28,176 bases of DNA from Hypsibius dujardini (taxonomy: Eukaryota > Tardigrada > Eutardigrada > Parachela > Hypsibiidae), in the NCBI GenBank assembly GCA_001579985.1, contig LRSR01012456.1:1-28176 (forward strand), in the 5' to 3' direction. The notes beneath the pieces are model-generated. The model worked only from the letters and a program-made list of their open reading frames with translations. It did no database searches and was not told the origin of the DNA. Of the stretch, positions 1 to 10,382 are shown in pieces. The position numbers and the translations under genes are program-made. How positions within the stretch are numbered: position 1 is the first letter of the stretch; each line of letters begins with the position of its first letter.

Positions 1-56
1 ACAGACTGCCATTGAAGAGGTGAGATGAGACTTAAGTGCAACAAAATCTCTTTGTT

Positions 57-85
57 GGGGGGGAGGGGAGGGGAGGGGAGGGTGG
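57..85 (+). other. G-rich run, possible G-quadruplex
   Basis: Several runs of four or more G are separated by single A residues, which fits the G4 consensus of four G-runs with short loops. It lies about 65 nt upstream of the 3' splice site at 150, inside the intron before the last exon of the left-hand gene, on the sense strand. A role in splicing or pausing is inference only. Confidence 0.5.
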
Positions 86-150
86 AAAAAACTAATTAGC
101 TGACTAATTAACTAAATGAGAATAATTTTCATGATGTTGTCGGTTTTCAG

Positions 151-357
151 GATAACCTTGCAAGAAAAGCAATGCGGTGTCGGCCACTGATGGTCTTCCT
201 GGATCTGCCGGGGTTTTCGGCTGCGGATAAGTTGGCCGTGGCTGCTCTGTGCTTTTATCTTAGCCGAGCCGTGCTAGCTGATGGAGGCGACACAGATCTT
301 GAACTGCTGCAAAAGATCCGCCGATTTTTTGTTTGGTTTGAAGAATTGATAAAGTAG
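151..357 (+). CDS. Last exon of an unrecognised gene cut by the window edge
   Basis: A 3' splice site (TTTTCAG ending at 150) opens a frame that reads about 68 residues to TAG at 355-357. The peptide starts DNLARKAMRCRPLMVFLDLP and ends RRFFVWFEELIK. It has a hydrophobic, Ala/Leu-rich middle (KLAVAALCFYLSRAVLA) and no motif I can assign. The first in-frame ATG at 172 is internal to the exon and probably not the start. The rest of the gene lies to the left of the window, so family and function cannot be called. The exon assignment rests on the splice site plus an open frame with plausible composition. Confidence 0.5.
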   Translation, partial: DNLARKAMRCRPLMVFLDLPGFSAADKLAVAALCFYLSRAVLADGGDTDLELLQKIRRFFVWFEELIK

Positions 358-1398
358 TGGCTAGTGGCAACCAGAGTGAACTTTCAGTCTGGTGTTTAAA
401 TTGTATGCGAGGGTTTTGAAAGAATAACATTCTCATGAAATCGTATTCGGTGTGAGTAAAACTGAAAACTTACTGTACAGTAAGCGACAGAATTTAGTCT
501 AATTGAGGGTCCCGGAAACGGGCAGAAGGGGCGGGGTAGGCGTGGAGCTCCCCTGGTTGATTGGTTGATTGTTCAAGTATTACCCCCGCCCCGCCCCTTT
601 TGCCCATTTCCGGGACCCTCCATGAGATAAATCTGTCGCTTAGGCGTCATTTACATATTACGTAGTCAAAGGAGGGTAGGTGCGTGGTCTGGACCCTTAA
701 TTACTCACCAGTAAAATAGGCCCCGCCCCTAGTTTAATTTTGATTATCTGGGTAGGTGGGTGGTCGAAAAAGGCCATTTTTTTATTATGTAATATGTGAA
801 TAGCGCCTTATTTTTTGCACTAAATAAAAATTCCATTGTGTCCAAACGTTGGAAATTCGGAAAAGTTGAAATGCCGAGCACTATCACGACAAAATCATTA
901 TTGTTAAATATGAAAAATTATTAATTCTGATACTGCGAGTCCTAAAAATTTAGGCTTGATCGCAGTCTTATCGCACGAAAGGGTAATTGCTTACTTTTTT
1001 GTTGACGCGTAGATCAAGCAATCAATTGTCGACTTATTGCCAGGGCCGATAGGGCGCTCTGCTGGCAACTTTCGATTATTCCCCCGCCAAACGCAAGGCT
1101 TCTTAGCCGATGAAATATTTCTCTAAAACCTGTATGGCTAGTCATACAGGTTTACAGGTTTTAGCTCTAGTCAGCCCTTCATGAAAAAAATTTCAGGCTT
1201 ATTGAATTTTCAAATCTCATGCGGACCCCTTGTCAGATTAGCTGCCGTCGTTCTGTTGTTTAACGCTGGTGTTCAGAATTTAACGGGTAATGTTTTACGC
1301 GGCCGTTGTGGATTCGTCAAAATCACAAAACAACAACAAATAAACCGCGGTTTTTAATAGTACTTTTAACAGTATCCACTATCGACACTCTTTTTGCA
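358..1398. other. Spacer between the left-hand gene and CENP-I
   Basis: No convincing coding frame. It holds the foldback element at 481-642, a 16-bp perfect palindrome at 469-484 abutting its left end, two near-copies of GGGTAGGTGNGTGGTC (about 673 and 749), an AATAAA at about 823, and a small hairpin at 1126-1153 (11-bp arms AAACCTGTATG / CATACAGGTTT, 6-nt loop). The CENP-I promoter and 5' UTR must lie in its right part. I see no TATA box I would defend. Confidence 0.6.
481..642. mobile_element. Foldback / MITE-like inverted-repeat element
   Basis: The left arm begins TAAGCGACAG at 481 and runs about 60 bp through GAGGGTCCCGGAAACGGGC and a GGGGCGGGG box. The right arm is its reverse complement and ends CTGTCGCTTA at 642, with only scattered mismatches and one small indel. 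About 35-40 bp of spacer containing TTGATTGGTTGATTG separates the arms. There is no coding capacity and I could not define a clear target-site duplication. The structure fits a non-autonomous foldback element or MITE. A hairpin of other origin cannot be excluded. Confidence 0.6.
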
Positions 1399-3565
1399 AT
1401 GGCTTCGCGTGAAATAACCGCAAATGCCAAAGATGCTCCGGGTCTTCCCCAACGAAACGGCACCCCAAACCCGGAGATCCTCAGTTATCCAGACAGCGAA
1501 GGGATGAAGGAACTGACCGACATGACGCTGGCGGAACTCCTGACGCATTTGGATCCTTCCTTGGAGTTGGCCACGCAAGAATTCCAGGCTGGTACTTCGG
1601 AGGTCCATTGGACCGAGCGCCGCCTGGCCGCGCGAGCCTGCTACGAGATTGTCTACGGGATCTTCACGGAGAAGATCCCGCTGGCGTTGGTATCGGAGCT
1701 GCTGGAGGTCTTGGCCTACTTCTTGGAGAGCACCTTTGCGTCACAGGATTATGAACGGATCGCCAGCAGTCGAGAGCTCTTCCGTTCGTTTTTGTCGGTA
1801 TGTCTGAGGCAAACGGCAAGTTTAAACTGCTATCAACGGGTTGGCTTGTGTCGTGATCATTGCAGCATACGCTTGCTACGGTTGATTGATGAGTTTGTTG
1901 CTTTTTGACTCCATAAATGAAAACTGTAAGGACGCATGCGATTGATTGGTTGATTGTAGTCTTATTGCTACTTGTTGCTTTCTTTTGCATTCGTGGTTCG
2001 TTTTATTTTTTATGTGTGTTTAATGCACTACTAGATTATTTTGTTTTGATTTAGAGCCTGCACAAAAGTCGAATAATTGTTGCAGATGCAGTGTACCAAA
2101 CCAGCCTGTATTGCTTGTACCCTTCGCTAACGATACGCTTTGAGGAATGGGTTGATTGCTTGATTATTGCTTTTACATACTTTCCATTTTCTTTAACAGA
2201 TTCTGCAGTCACTCCTCGTCGATCACGCATCCGGCCCGTGGGTCGCTAAAATCCTCTCCATCTACTACCTGAAAGAAGGCGTCGTGCCAGACACCACCGT
2301 CCGCGACATCCTTATAAAACTCGACACCACCACCAAATGCGTCGCCACCAAGCCCCTTCACAATGCCCTTCTCGCCCTTCTCCATAGTCTCCAGCCGCTC
2401 CGGCCGGATCTCATTTCCAAGTCGTTATTCAAACGCAGCGTCGGCGCCTTCCCTGAATTCCAGCCGAAGTATCAGGAGCGTCTGCCGCAGCGGCCCGTCC
2501 AATACCACCGATTTGAGTCGCTGGTTGAACCGAAGACCTACGAGCAGTGGGAGCGAATGCCCTGGGCCATCGGAAAGCGTGACAAATGGATGACGGTGGA
2601 CGCGCTGCCGGACACGCAGAGCTTCGTGGAGTTTTGGGACAGTGTCCGTTGGCCGGACAGCTCCTCGGCTCTGTTGGCTGACCCGAAACTCCTCCACTCC
2701 TTGTGGCTGTCCCCGAGACCGAGCCGCACGGCGGTCCTTTTGGAAAGGAAGATTTTGAATTCGCTCAACTACATGTTCCATCGGTGTGAATTGCCAGAAT
2801 CGGGTCGAACGGCTGGGGTCGAGGCAGGTGATGGATACACCGATAAGCTGTTCGAGCTGGCTGAGCACATTTCCGACCATCTGCACGTAAGTGGGGTAAT
2901 TGAACAGACGTGCGCCTGATGGCGCACGTCTGTTCTATATATCCAGTCAAATTTAGTGAAACGGTCCATGACCATTCGAGGCACCCTGCCCTTTCGTATT
3001 TAATTTCTATATTACCACAGCTGTAGTACATTGATTGTTGATTGTTGCAGGAAACTCTGCCATCTGTTGCTACTGCCGCGATCGAACTCCTCAACTGTCC
3101 AACCACACCCATTGACTCATTCGTAAAGGCCGTGGAAAACTTATCCATTATATACCTCGCCGGAAACGGAATTGATCGCCTGGAGCAGGCTCTCCATCGC
3201 CTTATGTTTCGTTTTCAGTCCGAAAGTCCTGCGCATCAGCTGAGAATCTTGGCTGCTCTCCGAAAATTGTTGGCTGGTTTCTTCCGGGACCTACCGCGGC
3301 TGTGGCATTTGCAAATGCTGGAGACGGAGGAGAAGACCATGGAATCGGCGAAGACCTTGTTTGTGGTGGAGGAGACGGCTATCCAGGCATGCTATGTCGA
3401 TACGAAGGAGACGTTGGAGTTGCTACTTGAATTCTTGGATGCCATGCTGTGGGAGCCGCTGCTGGAGAAACCCTGCCCGGAGGAGTACAGTCTGTTGATG
3501 TGGTCGGAAGCGGTGAATATTTGGGCACTAGTGAGTATATCGGAGGAATAAATTTAATAAAACCC

Positions 3566-3626
<61 letters not shown>

Positions 3627-3992
3627 TTTTAAATCTGAATGGTTAGTAAATGAGAGTTTCTTTCGTTTTAGCTGCAAAGTTTGGAGCAGTATGAACCGAA
3701 TGGCATCAACCTGCCAGTGCTCCTTCCACATCCGCATTTCTTTCAGTGCGGACTGTTGCATGCCAGTATCCTAGTGTCTCACCCAATTCGAGCATTGGCT
3801 CAACGGTCAGTGCCTTCACTTTCGTTAAATGCAACAACCTTTTTTCGTGAAACTCATCCCATCGATTTGGCTTACAGATTCCTGGATGTCCAAACTGTGT
3901 CGGACGAGAACGCCAAGACGATGGCGGTCCTCCGGAATATCATCGAGGAGGACGAGCAAGTGTTATCTTATGAGAACAAGGCTGCGGCTTAA
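1399..3992 (+). CDS. CENPI: Centromere protein I (Mis6 family), five coding exons
   Basis: Proposed exons: 1399-1797, 2200-2886, 3051-3530, 3672-3805, 3878-3992. All junctions are GT-AG and in phase, giving 604 aa (human about 756). The only in-frame ATG near the 5' end is at 1399 (MASREITANAKDAP). CENP-I is a subunit of the CENP-H/I/K module of the constitutive centromere-associated network at the inner kinetochore. The second exon aligns well with the Mis6 helical repeat region, including a PLHNALLALLHSLQPLRPDL block matching the vertebrate QPHLQALLSLYKFFAPALIS-like segment. The C-terminal INLPVLLPHPHFFQCGLLHA matches the vertebrate YNLPLVVLFPPGIFYSALLS-like block. The last intron (3806-3877) is 72 nt with no in-frame stop, so retention would add 24 residues. 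The N-terminus looks shortened. The gene converges on borealin, its right-hand neighbour. Confidence 0.85.
2902..2935. repeat. Perfect 15-bp hairpin in CENP-I intron 2
   Basis: GAACAGACGTGCGCC and its exact reverse complement are separated by TGAT, 15 nt after the 5' splice site at 2887. The stem is GC-rich, so it should fold stably in the pre-mRNA. Confidence 0.9.
3565..3626. repeat. (CAGA)n microsatellite in CENP-I intron 3
   Basis: About 15 uninterrupted copies of CAGA lie between the 5' splice site at 3531 and the 3' splice site at 3671. Confidence 0.95.
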
Positions 3993-4409
3993 TTATATCT
4001 GACATGAATATTGCTCATTCCTATTTTCAGTAGTGGAAAAATGGGTCTTGTCCTTCTAAACTACAATAACTTCCATTTTGTGAACGCCGGCATATAGTAG
4101 TGGGTAGTGCATTACGAGTAGATACTACTACTCGTACGAGTACATTTGTGTGAGGACTCTAAAAATCTCGTGACAAATACATACAAACTAACTATATAAC
4201 ACCGAATGCCTGAATAATCAGGTACTGTCCACTTCCGGAAATGCTTTAACCCGGAAAAAATTGAGACTAAGCCGACAGAAAGAACACTTGGCAATCAGTG
4301 TAACAGTTCGTGATTCAGTTACGAAAAGATAAATAAGAAGATAAGAAAACTCCCGCTGTCTCGTCAGTCCAAAGGCCAATTCTTTTCAGATCCCGGATTG
4401 ACATTCCCG
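3993..4409. other. Convergent intergenic region, CENP-I / borealin
   Basis: These 417 bp hold the 3' ends of two genes transcribed towards each other. I see no further coding frame and no canonical AATAAA for either gene. A short hairpin around 4112-4136 (TACGAGTAG / CTACTCGTA) and the palindrome CTCGTACGAG at about 4132 are present. Confidence 0.6.
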
Positions 4410-5684
4410 TTAAAAGGCAAAGGTGTGCTCCATCACCTGCATCTTCAGCCGGGCAGCCGAGACTTTCCCGTCCTTGGAGTAGCTTCCCTTCCCGGCCACT
4501 CTGGCATCGATGCGAATGGGGCTGCCCTGCGCGGAGTATGCGATCTCACCCAGACGACCGTGGCGCGGTGTGGCGGCCGTCTTCGAGCCGGCCCTCTTCA
4601 TGCCGCTGGGCACCTTGCGGAATGCGGTGGAGCAGACCGGCACGATGCCGACCACGATGGAGCTGCGACGTTTGGCGGATTTCTTCACGGGACTGAAGTG
4701 AGAACGCCCTGGGTTAACATGGCGAGACGTGTCATAGATGCTTGGAAAGTCTTACTTACACCATAGGAACGCGAAACATCACACGAGACTTGCGCATGTC
4801 GGATTTGCGCTGCTGCTCTTCCTTTCGCGCAACCTCTCGCACCTCTGTCAATCACAAAGGCGAATTCAAACAGATGCAGTCAGCCAGATAAGAAAAGGGA
4901 TCTCAAACAGACAGACAGACAAACGGGCAGACAGATAAACAGGCAGACAGACAGATAGACAGATAGACAGACAGACAGATAGACAGACAGGCAGATAGAC
5001 AGGCAGACAGATAGACAGGCAGGCAGACAGACACATACAGTAAGACAGATAGACTGACAAAGAGACAAACAGGCAAACAGACAGACAGATGGTTACAACT
5101 GTTTGACAGTATACCTTCATCCAGCTTCAAAGCCTCCTCCAACTCGACCACGGTCATGCCCAGCTGCTCATTGGTGTAGAGATTGCAGGTTTTAGTGAAA
5201 CAATCCTCCTCCGTGATTCCCAAGTCCATCATTTCCTGTCGAAACTGAGCCTGATAGTTCGCAACTGGAAAATAAACCATATAGATTGCTTTATTACGTG
5301 GAAGTACATGTATTTGGTATTGCTAGACGATTTTGCTGAATGATCCATACTCATGTTGGTCATGTATTATATGAACGGCTGACCCAATTCTAAGATTGAT
5401 TGATTGATTAACTGGTTTTACCGTATTTATCCAAACGTTCCAACATCCCCGTGTAGAAGGCAGCCAGCTTGGCGACCTGCTGCTGCTGCTTGCTGGAAGA
5501 GTCCTTCTTGGCGCGGCCATTTGATCGAGAGCTCAACAAAAGAAACAAGCACGCCTCATCATACGTGAGCAGCAATCAGCACCCATTAAAATCATTCCGT
5601 TGCTAATTGTTGTTTTAATAAAGATGTCGTCGCACTGTGATTACCTCACCTGCTTTTGTGGACACCGGTGCGAGATTTGTCCAT
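4410..5684 (-). CDS. CDCA8: Borealin (chromosomal passenger complex subunit), five coding exons
   Basis: Proposed exons in transcript order: 5684-5650, 5531-5422, 5264-5115, 4844-4760, 4692-4410. They total 663 nt in consistent phase, giving 220 aa (human 280). Borealin bridges INCENP and survivin in the chromosomal passenger complex that targets Aurora B to centromeres and the midzone. The N-terminal helix (VAKLAAFYTGMLERLDKYV and following) matches the borealin segment that packs into the INCENP-survivin bundle, in spacing and pattern of charged and hydrophobic residues. Near the C-terminus, TPRHGRLGEIAYSAQGSPI matches the family's TPxxGERxYxxSGNGSPL-like motif, followed by a degenerate C-terminal domain. 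The basic KKSAKRRSSI stretch is a plausible kinase or nucleosome-contact region. The whole is short and divergent, so I call it by motif order rather than overall identity. Intron 3 holds a degenerate CAGA/CTGT array. Confidence 0.72.
4907..5087. repeat. Degenerate (CAGA)n array in borealin intron 3
   Basis: About 180 bp of CAGACAGA, GCAGACAG and AGATAGAC variants, mostly in a 4-bp register. The transcript strand carries the CTGT form. It lies between the exons ending at 5115 and starting at 4844. Confidence 0.95.
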
Positions 5685-6755
5685 CTTTTGGGAGAAAGCC
5701 CTTCGAGTGTCTTGAGTGACTACTAATTAGGAATGGAATTAAAAAAATAAAACAGTACAGTGAAGGAAAGTGAAATCAAGCGATAAATTTGACAAAAAAA
5801 TTTGAGATTTGGAAACTTTTTATCTGCACACACGAACAGGAAAAGCGAACGCGAAGCCTGAACAAAAGACACGACTGCTTAGCTTTTAGGCTCTCGTCTC
5901 AACAAACAAAACGGTGAGTTAACCATTTAACAATTGGACAATAACAGTGAACGAGTTAGCTAAGCAAGTCGTTTATCGAACGATGGATTGAACGACAAAA
6001 AATCTCGATTAGGAACAAAAAAGCTGGACTGAAGAACATACTCGGTAAAGCCAGATGGAAGAAGGCAGTAGGACAAAAAAATAAAAAAGTTTGGGTTGAG
6101 GAACAAGAAAGCTGGATTGATGAACGAAAGCGCCAGATTGTGGAACAAAAATGTTGTGTTGAGGAACAAGAAAGCTGGATTGATGAACGGAAGCGCCAGA
6201 TTGTGGAACAAAAATGTTGTGTTGAGGAACAAGAAAGCTGGATTGAAGAACGAAAGCGCCAGATTGTGGAACAATAAGTTGGAATGAAGAACGAACAGCT
6301 GGGTTAAAACCCGAAAAGGTGGACTGAAGACCAACAATCAGATGGAAACGGAAAATGCCGGATTCGAGCACGAAATTGAAGAAGAACAGAAGCTGGATGG
6401 AGGAACGAAAAAGCCATGAACGGCCCACGGAACTGGAAGCACATTGGTGGAGCACCTGTGGATTGCAGCTTGACACAAAGCACAGAGTAAAACGGGCAGC
6501 AACATACGGGAGGTTACCGTAAACGGATCATGGACGTTTAATGTTAAAAAATTTCGAGTTGAGGCCGTTATGTCGGCCAGCGGACCATGAACGATTCCTG
6601 CCCGGTGCCTGCGCAGCTAGGTTGGACATAGAGTTTAGAGAATAGAATAGGAGTGCACAAAATGACTCGTACTGTAATAAAATCTCAACTATTTCACACA
6701 AAAATGCAACAGAAAAAATAATATGTAGATTCTACATTTCGAGACGACCAGCTTG
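5685..6755. other. Spacer between borealin 5' end and MSH2 3' end
   Basis: No gene is recognised. It contains the borealin promoter side (5685-5900), a minisatellite (5985-6420) and the 3' flank of MSH2. Open frames through the minisatellite on both strands are by-products of a repeat length divisible by three. I see no convincing minus-strand poly(A) signal for MSH2. Confidence 0.6.
5985..6420. repeat. 63-bp minisatellite built on a ~21-bp subunit
   Basis: The clearest part is three copies starting at 6101, 6164 and 6227, period exactly 63 bp, sharing GAACAAGAAAGCTGGATTGA and the following CGCCAGATTGTGGAACAA. Each copy divides into about 21-bp units with the theme GAACnAAAnnGCTGGATTGA. More decayed units of the same theme extend from about 5985 to about 6420. 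Confidence 0.85.
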
Positions 6756-9700
6756 CTAATGGACCATCGCATCCGGGGAAACTGTGCCGGCGGCCATTCC
6801 CAATTTGTGCGCATTTTCCAATTCCCCGAGAATGACTTTGGCATCCTGAAATGAGTACGGCAAGAAAATGAGATAACTTCCGTGAACGTGGAAGAGAAAT
6901 GAGCGTGTGTGCAAACCTGGATGACATGCGCTGGGAGTCCGGCCATTTGGGCGACGTTCACGCCGAAGCTTTGGCTGCAGACACCCGGTTCCACGGCGTA
7001 CTGGAACGTGATCCCGTCCTCCGTGACCAGAGCGGCCACATGACTGAGCACCACATGCTTCGCGCTGGTCTTCAGCTCAGCCAGCTCGTTGAAGTGCGTG
7101 GTCAGCATGCAGTAAGCTCCCAAATCATTGGCGATGCTCCTAAAGCAAATGGTGAATGTCAATACCATCACTCAACTGCGAAGAAACAGCCTCATTGCGA
7201 CATTCTGGCTTGTAAAAACCTACTCTGACACTGCGTAAGCTAAACCGTAACCGTCGTAGGTGGACGTGCCACGACCAAGCTCGTCAATGATGATGAGCGA
7301 ATACTTGGTGGCGCTCTTCAGAATCTCCTGAATCTCCAGCATCTCCATCATGAAGGTCGACACGCCCTTCTCGACACTGTCGCCAGCACCGATGCGGGTG
7401 TACACCCCGTCGATGAGGGATACTCGGGCGGACTTGCAGGGAACAAAGCTGCCAATCTGTGCCATTACGACGTTCAGCGCCACCTGTCAAACATGCTTAT
7501 AATGCCTCATCTGAAAGTACTGCCAAAGGACGCAGAAGCAAAAACTAAGACCAGTCAACTAATAACCTTTGTAGCTAACTGAAAAATTAAGAACTAATAA
7601 TTCTACCATCCCTTTCAATGTCACGGTAAAACCACGAACCTGTCTAATGTACGTGCTCTTCCCGCCCCTGAAAAGGAAAAGCGTTGTTACGGGAGATATT
7701 GGCAACGGCGGACGTATGGTAGGCACTGCATTTCCCACGTTCAGCTTACATGTTGGGACCGGTGACGATGTGGAAGGTTGCCTCGTCCTGTTTGAATCGC
7801 ACCGAATTGGGAATGAAGTTCCGCTCCATGAAGGTCTCAATGTAGGGGTGTCGGCATTCCACCAGTTCAATGATTCCGTTGTCTGAGAGGTCAAAACTTC
7901 ACTACTACATGACAGCCACAAGCCGCGTGCCTTTCTATATGCCACACGTAATGAAAACGAACCTTGAGGCAAAATGGTGGGACGCACGTAAGGCACGGTG
8001 GAGTTGAATGCGGCGCTAGCAAGACCCACAATGACATCCAACGGGGCGAGGACCTTGTTGAATGATTTCAGCGGCACTGCGTAGGTGGCTATCATTGCGA
8101 GGAAGAAAATAACGTTATAGTTACGAGGAAAGCAGAAACAGGTCCCGCGGAACGGGGAAGAAGCGGAAGCATACAGGCGGTTTCCACCAGTTGAACGATG
8201 ACTTTCTCCTGCGCTGCGGTGTATTTAGCGGTCAGACGGAGGTAATCTTCGTTTAGGCTGTCCAGTTCCTCTGTGCGAAAACGATAACCCGACGTCTTGG
8301 TGTCCACTGTGATCAGCTTCAAGGTGGTCTTCCGCAGCAGTTTCTCATCCTACTCGACGAACACAAAACATCAGTATGACCTTCATCACCAAAAAAAAAT
8401 GCAAAAAATTCCATTCCGCTAGAAAAAAAGCCCATTCTGCTAGACTGGAGCTACCTTGCGTGTCACACGGTAGAGATAGCCCAACCGACTGTCCGACTCC
8501 AGCTTCAGCGTCTTGTCCGTCATGTTCACTTCCGTGTAGGTTTTCTCCCAGTCTTCCTTCATCTGCGCCTCCAACTCTGTGATCTGCCCATCCGTTTCTG
8601 AAAATAAAACAATCAATGACAATACCTCTAGGACAATCGATTTCAGATGTTGTAGCGAAACTACCTTGAAGGATCGGCACCAGCGCAGGATTGATCCGAA
8701 ACTCGCCCGGTCGATTAGTTGGCTCGACCGTCTCCTTGATGAGCAGTTGGTAGTCGGTGAAATCGCCACACGAGCGGTCCAGCGGTGTGATGAATCGCTC
8801 GTTGATCAGCTGAACAACTCTCGGGGCCACATCTTCCGTTTCCGCCAAAATGGCCTTCACCAAGGTGGGAATTTTCTGGATGGCTTGGTAGATGCGGTAC
8901 AAATCCTGCAGGCCAATGCGTCGCTTCTCAAGCTTCCGAACGATCGGACCGAAATCGGGAAACTTCTTCAGATGGCTGTCCGCGACAGTCCGGCGAACTG
9001 ACGGTTTCTTCACGAAAAACTCCACCAGATCCAGACGTTTATCTGCAAAAGTCACTTCCAAGTCACGATCATATTGAGCAAACATCATCAATATCAAACA
9101 TCAGACGCTGGTAGGAATGATACGTGTAGATAACTTAAAACACCGTAAGAGTTACTGGAGCAAATCAATCAATCAGTTATTCAATTAGAACGTCATTCTA
9201 AACGTCAGTTATGAAATTCGAAATCCTCCAGTATTTCTTCCATCACTCTTCGCGTGACGATCAAAATGACGATAAATCGCTGCAATTATCCGACCTTAAT
9301 AAAATCAAAGTGCTGAAAAGAAGAAAATGAAATGTTTCCGAAGGAATAAATCACTTAATCAACCGATCAAACAGAACTCCCTATAATTGTCAAAATCTGT
9401 CGGCTACACCAATTCATCAATCAACCAACCGATTTCAGCCACATCCAATAACGGCCTGGCGATCCACTGCAACAGCAGCCGCGATCCCTGCGGTGTGCAA
9501 CACTGGTTCAGCAGTTGGTACAGACTTCCCTTTCCTACGAAAGCAACAGCACCGCTTTAGAAATCCTCCCAGGGCGACGCTAAATGGCATACCCGTGGCA
9601 GTTTTGATATCTAAAGCTTGCAAGACATCCTCGGAGAGCACGAAAAACGGCACTGCATCCGCGGTCTCATCCACTTCCATTTCAGCTGCTGCATCTCCCA

Positions 9701-9773
9701 TCTCTGTCTCATTCATTAAGCCACTGGCCTCGACTATGGAAGCCTCAGCTGTGCCGTTCATCGAAGAATCCAT
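6756..9773 (-). CDS. MSH2: MSH2-type mismatch repair ATPase lacking N-terminal domains, eleven coding exons
   Basis: Proposed exons in transcript order: 9773-9593, 9534-9430, 9042-8665, 8597-8455, 8349-8175, 8088-7963, 7882-7750, 7667-7640, 7483-7224, 7139-6917, 6845-6756. Phases agree throughout and give 613 aa (human 934). MSH2 pairs with MSH6 or MSH3 to recognise mismatches. Visible: the core/lever region ([20 protein letters not shown]), Walker A GPNMGGKST at about residues 411-419 (partly on a 28-nt microexon), the STFM signature, Walker [18 protein letters not shown] (Asp-Glu near 490-491) and a THFNEL switch. TPQG, VPYVRP and [12 protein letters not shown] are MSH2-like rather than MSH4- or MSH5-like. 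The first 60 residues are an acidic stretch in place of domains I and II. The C-terminus ends about 80 residues short of the usual helix-turn-helix dimerisation region. The first exon has an acceptor (TTTTTTTCAG before 9788), so a 5' exon exists, possibly untranslated. Confidence 0.88.
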
Positions 9774-10382
9774 TCTTATAAAAATTTCCTGAAAAAAAGT
9801 ACCCGGAAAATTGATCGTTGCCCGGAGTGTCAAAATCAAATACAGATCGATTGATCTCTCAATCAATCGAATAACTCTTTAAGCCGCGCGCAACGGTGAG
9901 CAATTCAACAATCAATCGAGAAGCCGTTCAGCCAAATCAACTACCTCTTAAGAAAATGTCCGGATGTGCCACAGAACTAACTTAGTAAGAGGTGAATTTT
10001 CTCTACGAGCAACACAAGCGTTATATAAATGGGGGAATATTTTAGAACCGAATTTTACAAATTTTGATGTTTATACATAATAATGATAAGAAATGGATAT
10101 TCAGATCAGTTAACCGTAAGACAATGCAACAACGACAAAACGCTGATGAATGAATGGGCGCGCTTTGCTGCTGCAGGGCTTTTGTGTGTGTGATCTTGTG
10201 GTGGTTGATCGTGCAAGTGCAAAGCACGTACAAAATGCAGGCGGCGCCACTTGCACCGGTCAGTTTCCGCTTCCATACGAACACCGATTTGTTGCCAAGG
10301 TCGAGCGCTTGCGGAGTATTTAAATTTCGTGCTGGCTGACACAGTTTCGTGCGTCGAATTATCGGGATTCCAGTGGGTCATC
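9774..10382. promoter_or_regulatory. Divergent promoter region, MSH2 / unknown gene
   Basis: About 600 bp lie between two divergent start codons. I searched it on the minus strand for MSH2 N-terminal coding sequence and saw none: open frames are short and unlike MutS domain I or II. A TATA-like TATTTAAAT sits at about 10317-10325, some 58 nt upstream of the plus-strand ATG. A GC-richer patch (CGCGCGCAACGG, about 9885) is a candidate for the MSH2 side. Initiation sites are inference. Confidence 0.4.

Noticed and set aside
3449-3646. Open frames reading TDRQTDRQ or SVCLSVCL through the CAGA/CTGT arrays, here and at 4866-5280, 13216-13644, 18920-19373 and 19636-20132
   Set aside because: They are translations of intronic 4-bp repeats, open in all three frames because the repeat has no stop codons. 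Real exons are joined across them.
5960-6476. Minus-strand frames with repeated FLFHNLALSFINPAF-like units
   Set aside because: A product of the 63-bp minisatellite, whose period is divisible by three. No splice or homology support.
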